DNA from: UBA1724 sp963632245
Lineage (GTDB): Bacteria > Verrucomicrobiota > Lentisphaeria > Oligosphaerales > Oligosphaeraceae
DNA: 7,710 bases
Direction of reading: 5' to 3'
NCBI GenBank assembly: GCA_963632245.1
Contig: CAVGTF010000109.1
Coordinates: 1 to 7,710 of the forward strand
This document shows, piece by piece, positions 1 through 6,389 of the stretch; within the stretch, counting starts at the first letter, position 1, and every line of letters begins with the position of its first letter. Made by a program: the position numbers and the translations under genes. Below the pieces are notes generated by a model. It did no database searches and had not been told where the DNA came from. It saw nothing but the letters and a program-made list of their open reading frames with translations.

Positions 1-1321
1 CCTGTTCTGCGCTCTGGACGGTGACGGTCAGGGGCTTGGTGGAGGTGGTCTCATATGCCTGGTCTTCGGGATCGTAGTAGGAGAAAGTCAGTGCAGGCAG
101 GGTGAAGACACCGGGTTTTAGGGGTCGCAGTGTCCGGCTGACCTTCAGGGTATTCGGGGCTTCGGGATCGAGGGCGGGCGGAGTATCGCCGGAGATGCGG
201 AAGGCGCCATCGGCCTCCAGGGCCTCCTCCCATTTGGGGAGGGTGGTCTCGTCGGAGAAGGAGTCCCCGGTGAGAGTCAGGGTCAGGGGGATGGGATCCC
301 CCACGAAGCAGTCGGTCATCTCCAGGGAGAGATCCGCCTGGAGGGGTCCCAGCAATCCGGAGAAGTCCTGGGGCTTGCCCTCCTCGGGAAAGTCCTGGAT
401 CTCCAGGGTGATTTCATCGGCATAGAGGGGTTCCGTGAGGTAGGTCTGCCGGGTGAAGAAGGGCTCGTCGAAGATGTCTTCGAAGAATCCGCCGCGTCGG
501 CTGGGGCGGCCGCCATTGGCCTGTGGCGCGCTGGATGCGTAGGTGAAATCGGTGCACAGTGGCGGAATATGGATGGTCCCCTGCCGCTTCGGGGTGAGCC
601 GACGCTTGAAGGAGATGACATGGCAGGGGATGCCGTCCACGGTCTCGGTCTTCTCCCAGCAGTCTGTGCCGTTCTGGGGATTGGGGATCGCCTCTACCTC
701 AAAGTCGTTGGTGAGCAGGTAGTCGCCGCTGTGGACAAATTGGAAGGATCCCGTGTCCTTCAGGGCGATGGGGTATCGGAGGGTGATGGAGTAGGTGGTC
801 TTTCCGCCGGGGAGCAGGTGACTGGGGGAGACCTCCTGCTTCAGGGAGACGGCGCCCAGGAGCGCGTCCTCAGGAGAGGCGCCCTTCGCCAGTACATTCA
901 CGGTGACCGGCGTGGTCTGTAGCTGCTTGCCGTTGCATTCCACCGGAAATGCGGGAATGGTCAGGGTGCCCTCCTGTAGAGGATTTAGCAGGAACTGGTA
1001 GACGGAGGTGATGGTGCGGGACTGCGTGGTCTTCCCATTGATGATCTGCACGGAGCTCTGCTGCTGGACGCTGGGACCCTGCCGACGCAAGACCTGGAAG
1101 GGCATGCCCTTCGGAAAGTCCACTGGCTTAGTGAAGGTGGCCTTCTGGCCGTCGTCAGAGACGAGCGCCATGGTCAGGTAGGCGAGCTCGCCGTGGGCAA
1201 GGGGGGACTTCTGGAAGGACATCTCCAGGGTGACTTTCCCCTGGAGGGAGAGGCTCCAGAGGAGCACTCCTAGAAGGAGCTCCTGGAGGAGACTGCAATG
1301 GTAAGAACGAGGGTATTTCAT
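1..1321 (-). CDS. batD: BatD family protein, 3' end cut by window edge
   Basis: The reading frame gives 440 residues from an ATG at 1321 and stays open to the window edge, so the C-terminus is missing. Residues 1-28 look like a signal peptide: basic start MKYPR, hydrophobic core LLQELLLGVLLWSLSL. The rest is rich in beta strand and resembles BatD. There is an N-terminal domain with repeated T-L-E-type strands, a second domain near 150-260, an Arg/Gly/Phe-rich linker at about 270-289 (GGRPSRRGG, then FFEDIFDEPFF), and a domain from about 325 with the signatures VGDPIPLTLTLTG and LPALTFSYYDPED. BatD proteins are exported, usually with a late C-terminal TM segment, and work with BatA/B/C. An in-frame TGA at 1358-1360 lies upstream, so ATG 1321 is the first ATG; no clear Shine-Dalgarno precedes it. 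The gene lies 65 bp after the batB-batC stop. The family call rests on domain layout and operon position; the molecular role of BatD is poorly defined. Confidence 0.85.
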   Translation of the reverse strand, partial: MKYPRSYHCSLLQELLLGVLLWSLSLQGKVTLEMSFQKSPLAHGELAYLTMALVSDDGQKATFTKPVDFPKGMPFQVLRRQGPSVQQQSSVQIINGKTTQSRTITSVYQFLLNPLQEGTLTIPAFPVECNGKQLQTTPVTVNVLAKGASPEDALLGAVSLKQEVSPSHLLPGGKTTYSITLRYPIALKDTGSFQFVHSGDYLLTNDFEVEAIPNPQNGTDCWEKTETVDGIPCHVISFKRRLTPKRQGTIHIPPLCTDFTYASSAPQANGGRPSRRGGFFEDIFDEPFFTRQTYLTEPLYADEITLEIQDFPEEGKPQDFSGLLGPLQADLSLEMTDCFVGDPIPLTLTLTGDSFSDETTLPKWEEALEADGAFRISGDTPPALDPEAPNTLKVSRTLRPLKPGVFTLPALTFSYYDPEDQAYETTSTKPLTVTVQSAEQ

Positions 1322-1346
1322 GAAAGAATTCGTTGCGGAAGGGATT

Positions 1347-1368
1347 GACGCCCAGAATCACGGGCGTC
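1347..1368 (-). other. Intercistronic hairpin between batB-batC and batD
   Basis: A perfect inverted repeat, GACGCCC then GGGCGTC, encloses an 8-base loop (1354-1361). It sits in the 65-bp gap between the batB-batC stop and the batD start. On the transcribed strand it is followed by CAATCCC and not by a T-run, so it does not look like a simple intrinsic terminator. It could be an mRNA-processing or stabilising hairpin, a partial attenuator, or a protein site. The symmetry is seen directly; function is inferred. Confidence 0.45.
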
Positions 1369-1386
1369 GGAAAGGGGCATCGGAGG

Positions 1387-3699
1387 TCACCAGTCTTTGT
1401 CCACAGGGGAGGCGTGGGGTGTCGTCATCTGACGCTTGCGGAGTCTTCGGACACGCTCCTGATCCAACAGTTTCTGCAAATCCGCAGGAAGAGGCTCCTT
1501 TACTTCCTGAAAACGCACCTCCTGAGACTCCGGCTCCTGGGACTCCTCCGCCTCGGATTGCTCGGATAAGGCGGCAACACCATTCTCCGGCTTCGACTGC
1601 GCTTCATCACGCTTCACAATCTCCTCTCGACCTAGTTGCTCCTGCTTCTGAGCATTCTGCGAGGATTGCTGCTGCTCTTCCTTGGACTGTTGCTGTTCCT
1701 GGGATTGCTGCTCTTCCTGGGACTGCTGCTCTTCCTGGGATTGCTGCTCTTCCTTGGACTGCTGCTGTTCCTTGGATTGCTGCTCTTCCTTGGACTGCTG
1801 CTCTTCCTTGGACTGTTGCTGTTCCTGGGATTGTTGCTGTTCCTTGGACTGCTGCTCTTCGTTGGATTGCTGCTGTTGCTGCTCCTGCTGTTGCTGCTCC
1901 TGCTGTTGCTGAGCCTGCTGTTGCTGGGATTGCTGTTGCTGCTCTTCCTGGGATTGCTGCTGCTGTTCCTGCTGCTGCTGTTCCTTGGACTGCTGCTGTT
2001 CCTTGGACTGCTGCTGTTCCTTGGATTGCTGCTGTTCCTGGGATTGCTGCTGCTGCTGTTGCTGCTGCTGCTGTTGCTGGGATTGCTGTTGCTGATCCTG
2101 TTGCTGCTGTTGCTGCTGCTGCTGGGATTGCTGTTCCTGCTGCTCCTGCTGTTTCAACTGTTCCAGGAGCCGTTCGATTTGGGATTTGAGGGAGTTCGCG
2201 CACTTCAGATTTTGTCGAACGGGGGTCTTATCCTCGATGGTGGGGTCTTCCAGGGCGGTTTCGTATTCCTGGATGGCCTCCGTGGTCTGTTTCAGGGCGT
2301 CCTCCAGGATCGTTTTCTCGGGGGGCTGCGTTCCGGCCTTCTGCTCTGCGGAGCGCACGAGGACATTTGCGAGGGCGAGATGCGCCTTACGCTCCAAGGG
2401 AGAGGACTCCTCTTGCTCGCTCATCTCCTCCAGCATGGAGCGGAGGGCGGTTTCCGCGCGATCGCACTCTCCTGCGTGGTAGTCCAGGAGTGCCTGGTTG
2501 AACTGCAGGGGCTGCGGTGTGGGACGGTCTGTGGGGAGGGCATCTCGGCATTCCTGGTATGCCTTCTGCGCCTCTTCCAGATTTCCGGCCTGGAGGGCTT
2601 CCGTGCCCTTTTGGAAGATGGCGCGCGGGGAGGCGGCCTGGGATGCCTGCGGGAATAGCAGCAGCGCCAGTAGGAGCGCCAGGCGTCCGGGCTTTGGCGG
2701 GCGTTTGCCGGTGGGCAAGGCGACGCCCAGTGCCAGCAGAATCATTGCGGGCAGTAGGAATAGATGATACCGCTTCTCCTTCTGGACTAGGGATTCCTCT
2801 TCGAAGGTCTCTTGCTTGGCGGAAGAGACCGTCTGGCGATAGAAGTCCCGCAGGTCGAAATCGCGGGTTCCCACAGCCAGGTAGACTCCGCCGGGGGTGG
2901 CGTCTGCCATGGCCTGGAGGGTCTCGGAATCCAGTCGCGAGCGCACGGGCTGTCCGTTGTACTTCAGCAGCGTCTCCTGTCCCTGTTCGTCGGGGATGGA
3001 GAGGAGGGTGCCGGCCTTGTCGTCACCCAATCCCACAATGAGCAGCCGGACCTTCAGGGTACCCAGCGCCTTCGCGGCCTCAATCGGCAGGGAATCGTGG
3101 TCCTCGCCGTCTGTGATGAGGATCACATCGCGCCCCTCGCCGGTGGATTCATTGAAGATCTCGTTGCGGACCATCCGGAGTGCGTCGCCCAGATTCGTGC
3201 CGCCACGTGCCAGGACATTCGGCGACATCTCGTTCAACGCCATCTGGAAGAATGCGTAGTCCAGGGTAGGCGGGCAGAGGACGGCGGCGGTGCCGGCGAA
3301 GCCCACCAGCGCCACGCGGTCGCCCTGGAGCACCTCCAGGCACTGCGCGATCTCCGCTTTTGCGCGTTCTAGGCGATTGGGGCGCAGGTCCTTGGCGAGC
3401 ATGCTCCGGGAGAGGTCCACCAGGAAGACCACCTGTCGACCCTGCCGCTGGACTTTTTTGCTGATGAGACCCCAGGCGGGATCCGCCAGGGCCAGGAGGC
3501 ATCCGGCCGCCGCCAGGAGCAACAGGAGCCACTTCGCCCACTGCAATGCGGGGTGGCGAGTGGACTGCCAGGCATTCAGGGAGGGGGAGTCCCGGAGGGC
3601 GTCTAGGCGGCTCATGCGGTGTCGGCGGCACAAAAAGAGTGCCAGAGCCAGCAGGGGAATCAGGGCGAGCCAGGGGAGGATTTGCGGTTGGAGGAACAT
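1387..3699 (-). CDS. batB: BatB-BatC fusion: membrane VWA protein with TPR-like region and Gln-rich tail
   Basis: This 770-residue protein joins two Bat components. TM segments lie at about 7-24 and 54-72. A VWA domain spans about 85-300 with a complete MIDAS: D95-L-S97-R-S99, T168 (GGTN) and D197 (ITDGED). A third TM is at 311-328, followed by a basic stretch KRPPKPGR and a signal-peptide-like hydrophobic segment at 339-357 ending SQA-AS. TPR-like helices fill about 358-515 (IFQKGTEALQAGNLEEAQKAY is the clearest part). A Gln-rich tract runs from 516 to about 686, then an acidic stretch and a basic tail ending PVDKDW. The positive-inside rule puts both the VWA and the TPR/Gln parts in the periplasm. 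BatB and BatC are usually separate genes, so this is a fusion by comparison. An in-frame TGA lies directly before ATG 3699, and a later ATG would lose TM1. There is no clear Shine-Dalgarno. The gap to batA is 69 bp, with no strong hairpin. Confidence 0.9.
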   Translation of the reverse strand: MFLQPQILPWLALIPLLALALFLCRRHRMSRLDALRDSPSLNAWQSTRHPALQWAKWLLLLLAAAGCLLALADPAWGLISKKVQRQGRQVVFLVDLSRSMLAKDLRPNRLERAKAEIAQCLEVLQGDRVALVGFAGTAAVLCPPTLDYAFFQMALNEMSPNVLARGGTNLGDALRMVRNEIFNESTGEGRDVILITDGEDHDSLPIEAAKALGTLKVRLLIVGLGDDKAGTLLSIPDEQGQETLLKYNGQPVRSRLDSETLQAMADATPGGVYLAVGTRDFDLRDFYRQTVSSAKQETFEEESLVQKEKRYHLFLLPAMILLALGVALPTGKRPPKPGRLALLLALLLFPQASQAASPRAIFQKGTEALQAGNLEEAQKAYQECRDALPTDRPTPQPLQFNQALLDYHAGECDRAETALRSMLEEMSEQEESSPLERKAHLALANVLVRSAEQKAGTQPPEKTILEDALKQTTEAIQEYETALEDPTIEDKTPVRQNLKCANSLKSQIERLLEQLKQQEQQEQQSQQQQQQQQQDQQQQSQQQQQQQQQQQQSQEQQQSKEQQQSKEQQQSKEQQQQEQQQQSQEEQQQQSQQQQAQQQQEQQQQEQQQQQSNEEQQSKEQQQSQEQQQSKEEQQSKEEQQSKEQQQSKEEQQSQEEQQSQEEQQSQEQQQSKEEQQQSSQNAQKQEQLGREEIVKRDEAQSKPENGVAALSEQSEAEESQEPESQEVRFQEVKEPLPADLQKLLDQERVRRLRKRQMTTPHASPVDKDW
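1669..1866 (-). repeat. 18-bp tandem array encoding hexapeptide S-[KQN]-E-[EQ]-Q-Q
   Basis: Serines of the fusion protein fall at residues 612, 618, 624, 630, 636, 642, 648, 654, 660, 666 and 672, an exact six-residue period over eleven units. The DNA period is 18 bp, with units such as TCCAAGGAAGAGCAGCAA. Units vary at position 2 (Lys, Gln, once Asn) and position 4 (Glu or Gln). A related shorter run with the same period lies at residues 553-583. Because 18 is a multiple of three, gain or loss of units would keep the reading frame. The repeat is read directly; length variation between strains is inferred. Confidence 0.9.
1867..2154 (-). repeat. Poly-glutamine CAG/CAA low-complexity tract
   Basis: Residues 516-611 of the BatB-BatC fusion are mostly Gln, broken by Ser, Glu, Lys, Asp and one Ala. 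The longest pure run is Q541-Q552. Codons mix CAG and CAA, so this is not a pure trinucleotide repeat. The composition opens long spurious frames on both strands (poly-Leu on the plus strand). Gln-rich C-termini are common in BatC-type proteins; this one is long. Confidence 0.9.
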
Positions 3700-3768
3700 T
3701 CTTCAGTTCACTGGCGGCGGAATGCCGTCACCGGGATAATCGTGTGAAAGGGTAGGGGGATTTTTGCG

Positions 3769-4887
3769 CTACTCCAGCGGAGCGAGTCCGATGGCCTTCA
3801 GGGCGATGGCCAGGAGGAGTAGTGCGGTGCCCGCCAGAAGGAAGGGCTGGTAGTGGTCTTCGCTGACGGCGTAGTAGGGCGTCTCGAAATCGCTACGCTC
3901 CAGGGAGTCGATGGCGCGGCAGACCTGCGCCAGGCCCTTGGCGTCCCAGCAGGGGAAGAATTGTCCGCCAGTGGTCTCGGCCAGCCTCTGGATATCGGTG
4001 GTGTCGTAGGGGGGGCTGAAGGGCGAGTTATCCAGGATGGCGATGGTGTAGACCTTCACGCCGTGCTTGATGGCCAGCTGCCCGGCGTCGGAAATGGAGA
4101 GATCGTGCTCGCCCTCATCCTGGCCGTCCGTGAGCAAAATGATGACCTTCGATTGGAGGGAGAACTCCTTCTTGCCCTGCTTCTCGCGGGCGGCCAGCGA
4201 TTTCTCCTCGTCCACCAGGCGCGCCACGCCCATGGCCACCGCGTCACCGATGGCGGTGCTGTTTTCGGGGGAGTCGGGGGGGACTAGCTGGATGCCCCGG
4301 AGGGCGAAGTCCAGTGCGTCGTGGTCCAGGGTGAGGGGGCAGGCGGTGTAGGGATAGCGCGCGAAGCCCACCAGCCCCACCAGGTCGCTGTCACGGCCCT
4401 TCATGGACTCTTCGCCGCCGCCTTTTTCGCCGAAGATGAAGGCGCGGAAGACCTCCTTCACGGTTTCCAGGCGGTTCTGGCTATGGCCGCGGTAGCTCAT
4501 GATATTTCGCATGGAGCCCGAACGGTCCAGGATCATCTCGATGGCAATGCCGCGGGTGCTCTGGGAGATCAGCTTCTTCTCCGTCTGGGGACGCGCCAGC
4601 GCCAGGATCAGTGCGCACCAGGCGAGCATCAGGAGGAACCCCGGGAGCCGTGTGAGGGCGGTGCGGTGTGCGCCGGGGAGACCCCTCAGGAGTGCGGATG
4701 CCCCGGGGACGGGTGTGGTGGGCGTGGGATGGAGGAGCTCCTTGAAGAGTGGCACCAGTAGCGCGACCAGTCCGATCAGCGCCCAGGGATGCGCAAAGCG
4801 TGCGCCGGGCAGGATCTTCCAGAGAAGGAGGAATGCCGCCAGGATCAGTGCGAACCAGAGAACCGTGGTGAGTCTGCGCGAAGTCAT
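3769..4887 (-). CDS. batA: BatA: membrane-anchored VWA domain protein
   Basis: This 372-residue protein has TM segments at about 8-25, 34-50 and 82-99, then a VWA domain from about 112 to 330, and a C-terminal TM at 348-366. The MIDAS is intact: D121-R-S123-G-S125, T211 (NSTAIGD) and D254 (LLTDGQD). The basic loop KELLHP...HRTALTR between TM2 and TM3 should be cytoplasmic, which places the VWA domain in the periplasm. Compared with the fused BatB downstream it has one extra N-terminal TM. ATG 4887 is chosen because it overlaps the upstream stop as ATGA and has AGGAGG seven bases before it. The frame also has an ATG at 4950, but that would add 21 Arg/Gly/Pro-rich residues overlapping the upstream gene. 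Known role: BatA works with BatB and MoxR in the Bat system, with aerotolerance or stress links in some species; its substrate here is unknown. Confidence 0.92.
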   Translation of the reverse strand: MTSRRLTTVLWFALILAAFLLLWKILPGARFAHPWALIGLVALLVPLFKELLHPTPTTPVPGASALLRGLPGAHRTALTRLPGFLLMLAWCALILALARPQTEKKLISQSTRGIAIEMILDRSGSMRNIMSYRGHSQNRLETVKEVFRAFIFGEKGGGEESMKGRDSDLVGLVGFARYPYTACPLTLDHDALDFALRGIQLVPPDSPENSTAIGDAVAMGVARLVDEEKSLAAREKQGKKEFSLQSKVIILLTDGQDEGEHDLSISDAGQLAIKHGVKVYTIAILDNSPFSPPYDTTDIQRLAETTGGQFFPCWDAKGLAQVCRAIDSLERSDFETPYYAVSEDHYQPFLLAGTALLLLAIALKAIGLAPLE

Positions 4888-5477
4888 TTCTGGGCCTCCT
4901 GGGCTTCGCCGTCTTCCGGAAGCTCGGCCTCCTGGATGAGCTCCCGGCACTGCGTTTCCAGTGCCGCGAGGACATTGGCGGAAGGCTCGTCGTTGGCGTA
5001 GCGCACGTTATCGCAGGTCTGGAGGAGCCTCTGGAGGAAGAGGCTGTGCTTCTGGAGGAAGGGCGTGTCGGGAATTTGCGCCAGGAACTCCTGGGTGGTG
5101 AGCTTGGTTGCCTGGAAGTGGAAGCGACCCTCCAGGTATTCCCGCAGAAGGAAGGAGAGCTCCTGGCAGAATTCCTTGTATTGCATGGTAGAGAGGAGGT
5201 CCCGGTCTTTGAGCTGCTGCAACCGGAGTTCGGCCAGCTGGATGGGTGCCAGCGCGGGCGCCTCTGGGGCGCGGCGGTTGCGGAGCGCCCGGAAGACGCG
5301 CACTGCCAGGTACAGCAGGAGGAGTAGGGCCAGTGCGGCGAGGGCGTAGTGCCAGAGTGGCCGGGGCATGAGGGCCTCCTCGGGCAGCAGGAGGCTGTCG
5401 TCCAGGGGAAGTCCCGCCGCGGCCAGGGACAGTGCGCTCGTCGCGCAGAATAGGATTGCGAGGGATTTTCGGGTCAT
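4884..5477 (-). CDS. DUF4381-like signal-peptide/single-TM protein of the bat operon
   Basis: The 197-residue product starts with a likely signal peptide (MTRKSLAILF, then CATSALSLAAAG; cleavage near residue 21). A short acidic exported stretch follows (LDDSLLLPEEAL), then a TM segment at about 42-61 and the basic motif RVFRALRNRR, so the remaining 130 residues should be cytoplasmic. That part is helical and carries the pattern YKEFCQELSFLLREYLEGRF and TKLTTQEFL at about 100-131, which I associate with DUF4381 and similar proteins found between DUF58 and batA. C11 does not sit in a proper lipobox, so a lipoprotein is unlikely. Its role is unknown; position and topology suggest a membrane adaptor between cytoplasmic MoxR/DUF58 and periplasmic BatA/B. 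It begins 21 bp after the DUF58 stop without a clear Shine-Dalgarno and overlaps batA by 4 bp, suggesting translational coupling. The exact family number is less certain than the architecture. Confidence 0.8.
   Translation of the reverse strand: MTRKSLAILFCATSALSLAAAGLPLDDSLLLPEEALMPRPLWHYALAALALLLLLYLAVRVFRALRNRRAPEAPALAPIQLAELRLQQLKDRDLLSTMQYKEFCQELSFLLREYLEGRFHFQATKLTTQEFLAQIPDTPFLQKHSLFLQRLLQTCDNVRYANDEPSANVLAALETQCRELIQEAELPEDGEAQEAQK
4895..4900 (-). promoter_or_regulatory. Shine-Dalgarno of batA
   Basis: The transcribed strand reads AGGAGG seven bases before ATG 4887. It lies inside the last codons of the preceding gene and supports the short batA start over the one at 4950. It is the only full-consensus site I see among the operon's six starts. 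Confidence 0.75.
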
Positions 5478-5498
5478 TTTGGGGAAAAGGCGTCTCTG

Positions 5499-6377
5499 CT
5501 AGCGGAGCTGTGCGCGCCGTTTCAGGAAGCCGGAGAGTTTTCTGGTGCACTCCTCGCCTGCGTCCAGGGGGAGGGTGTCGGCGCCACAGCGCTTGAGGGT
5601 CTGGAGAGTTTGCTCCTGGATCTGGTCAAAACGCCGCGTGTATTCCTTGCGGGCGGGGCCATATCCGGTGTCCAGGAGGAATGCCTCGCCGGTCTCGGGA
5701 TCCCGGAGCTGCGCGAAGCCCAGGTCCGGCAGCGTGCGCATGGCTGGATCTCGGAGGGGGAGCGCCACTACGTCGTGACGCCGCGATAGCAGTTGCAACG
5801 GCTGTTGGTAGTCGGGGCGCTGCAGGAAATCGGAGAGGAGGAAGATGATGGCGCGGCGCTTCAGGACTCGCCCGAGGTACTCCAGGGCGCCCTTCAGGTC
5901 GGTGCCGCCACCCTGGCTCTGGCAGGACAGCAATTCCCGGAGGAGGCGCATGGCGTGTGCCGCGCCTTTGGCGGGCGGCAGGAACTTCTTCACCGTGTCG
6001 GCAAAGAGGAGCAAGCCCACTTTGTCGTTGTTCTTCACAGCAGAAAAGGCCAGGTTGGCGCAGATCTGCGCAGAGAGGTCCTGGAGGGATTCGCGGGAGA
6101 AGCCGAAGGCACCAGATGCCGAGCAGTCCACTAGGAAGAGGATGGTGAGCTCCCGCTCTTCCCGGAAGCGCTTCACGAAGGGGCGTCCCTGTCGGGCAGT
6201 CACATTCCAGTCAATAGAACGGATGTCGTCGCCGGGCTGATACTCCCGGACCTCCTCGAATTCGATGCCGGAGCCGCGGAAGGCGGAGCGGTATTGTCCG
6301 GCCAGGAGGGTTGTGACGTCCTTGCGGGAGCGGATCTCCAGCAGCCGCAGACGTTGGGATAGGGTATTCAGATCCAT
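5499..6377 (-). CDS. DUF58 domain protein (cytoplasmic VWA-like)
   Basis: The 292-residue protein has no TM segment or signal peptide. Residues 35-75 carry the DUF58 hallmark: SGIEFEEVREYQPGDDIRSI, then DWNVTAR and FVKRFREERE. A VWA-like fold follows, with metal-site residues D84-C-S86-A-S88, T159 (GGGTD) and D183 (LLSDF). Both the conserved box and the MIDAS-type residues are intact. DUF58 proteins are regularly encoded directly after MoxR ATPases and are thought to be their VWA-type partners; the biochemical role is not established. The start at 6377 lies 12 bp after the moxR stop, and a GAGG overlapping that stop is a weak ribosome-binding site about 10 bases upstream. Length and domain content are typical for the short, soluble type of DUF58 protein seen in bat operons. 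Confidence 0.93.
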   Translation of the reverse strand: MDLNTLSQRLRLLEIRSRKDVTTLLAGQYRSAFRGSGIEFEEVREYQPGDDIRSIDWNVTARQGRPFVKRFREERELTILFLVDCSASGAFGFSRESLQDLSAQICANLAFSAVKNNDKVGLLLFADTVKKFLPPAKGAAHAMRLLRELLSCQSQGGGTDLKGALEYLGRVLKRRAIIFLLSDFLQRPDYQQPLQLLSRRHDVVALPLRDPAMRTLPDLGFAQLRDPETGEAFLLDTGYGPARKEYTRRFDQIQEQTLQTLKRCGADTLPLDAGEECTRKLSGFLKRRAQLR

Positions 6378-6389
6378 GGATAGTGCGCC

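Noticed and set aside
1155..1361. Minus-strand 68-residue frame starting at 1361 near batD
   Set aside because: It is out of frame with the 440-residue BatD reading and has no recognisable features; the signal peptide appears only in the frame from ATG 1321.
1607..2203. Minus-strand 198-residue Ala/Thr-rich frame inside the fusion gene
   Set aside because: Out-of-frame reading of the same repeat DNA; the VWA-TPR-Gln frame is continuous through it and matches the operon.
1320..2658. Long plus-strand open frames (289 and 340 residues) rich in Ala/Pro/Trp or Leu/Phe
   Set aside because: They are antisense to the CAG/CAA-rich tract of the batB-batC fusion; the repeat lacks stops in the other frames, giving low-complexity products with no family features.
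3853..4761. Plus-strand frames of about 145 residues opposite batA
   Set aside because: Antisense shadows of GC-rich coding DNA, with no conserved motifs, while the opposite strand encodes an intact VWA protein.
4888..4950. Upstream ATG extending BatA by 21 residues
   Set aside because: The extension is Arg/Gly/Pro-rich, overlaps the preceding gene deeply, and the ATG at 4887 has AGGAGG at good spacing and an ATGA overlap.
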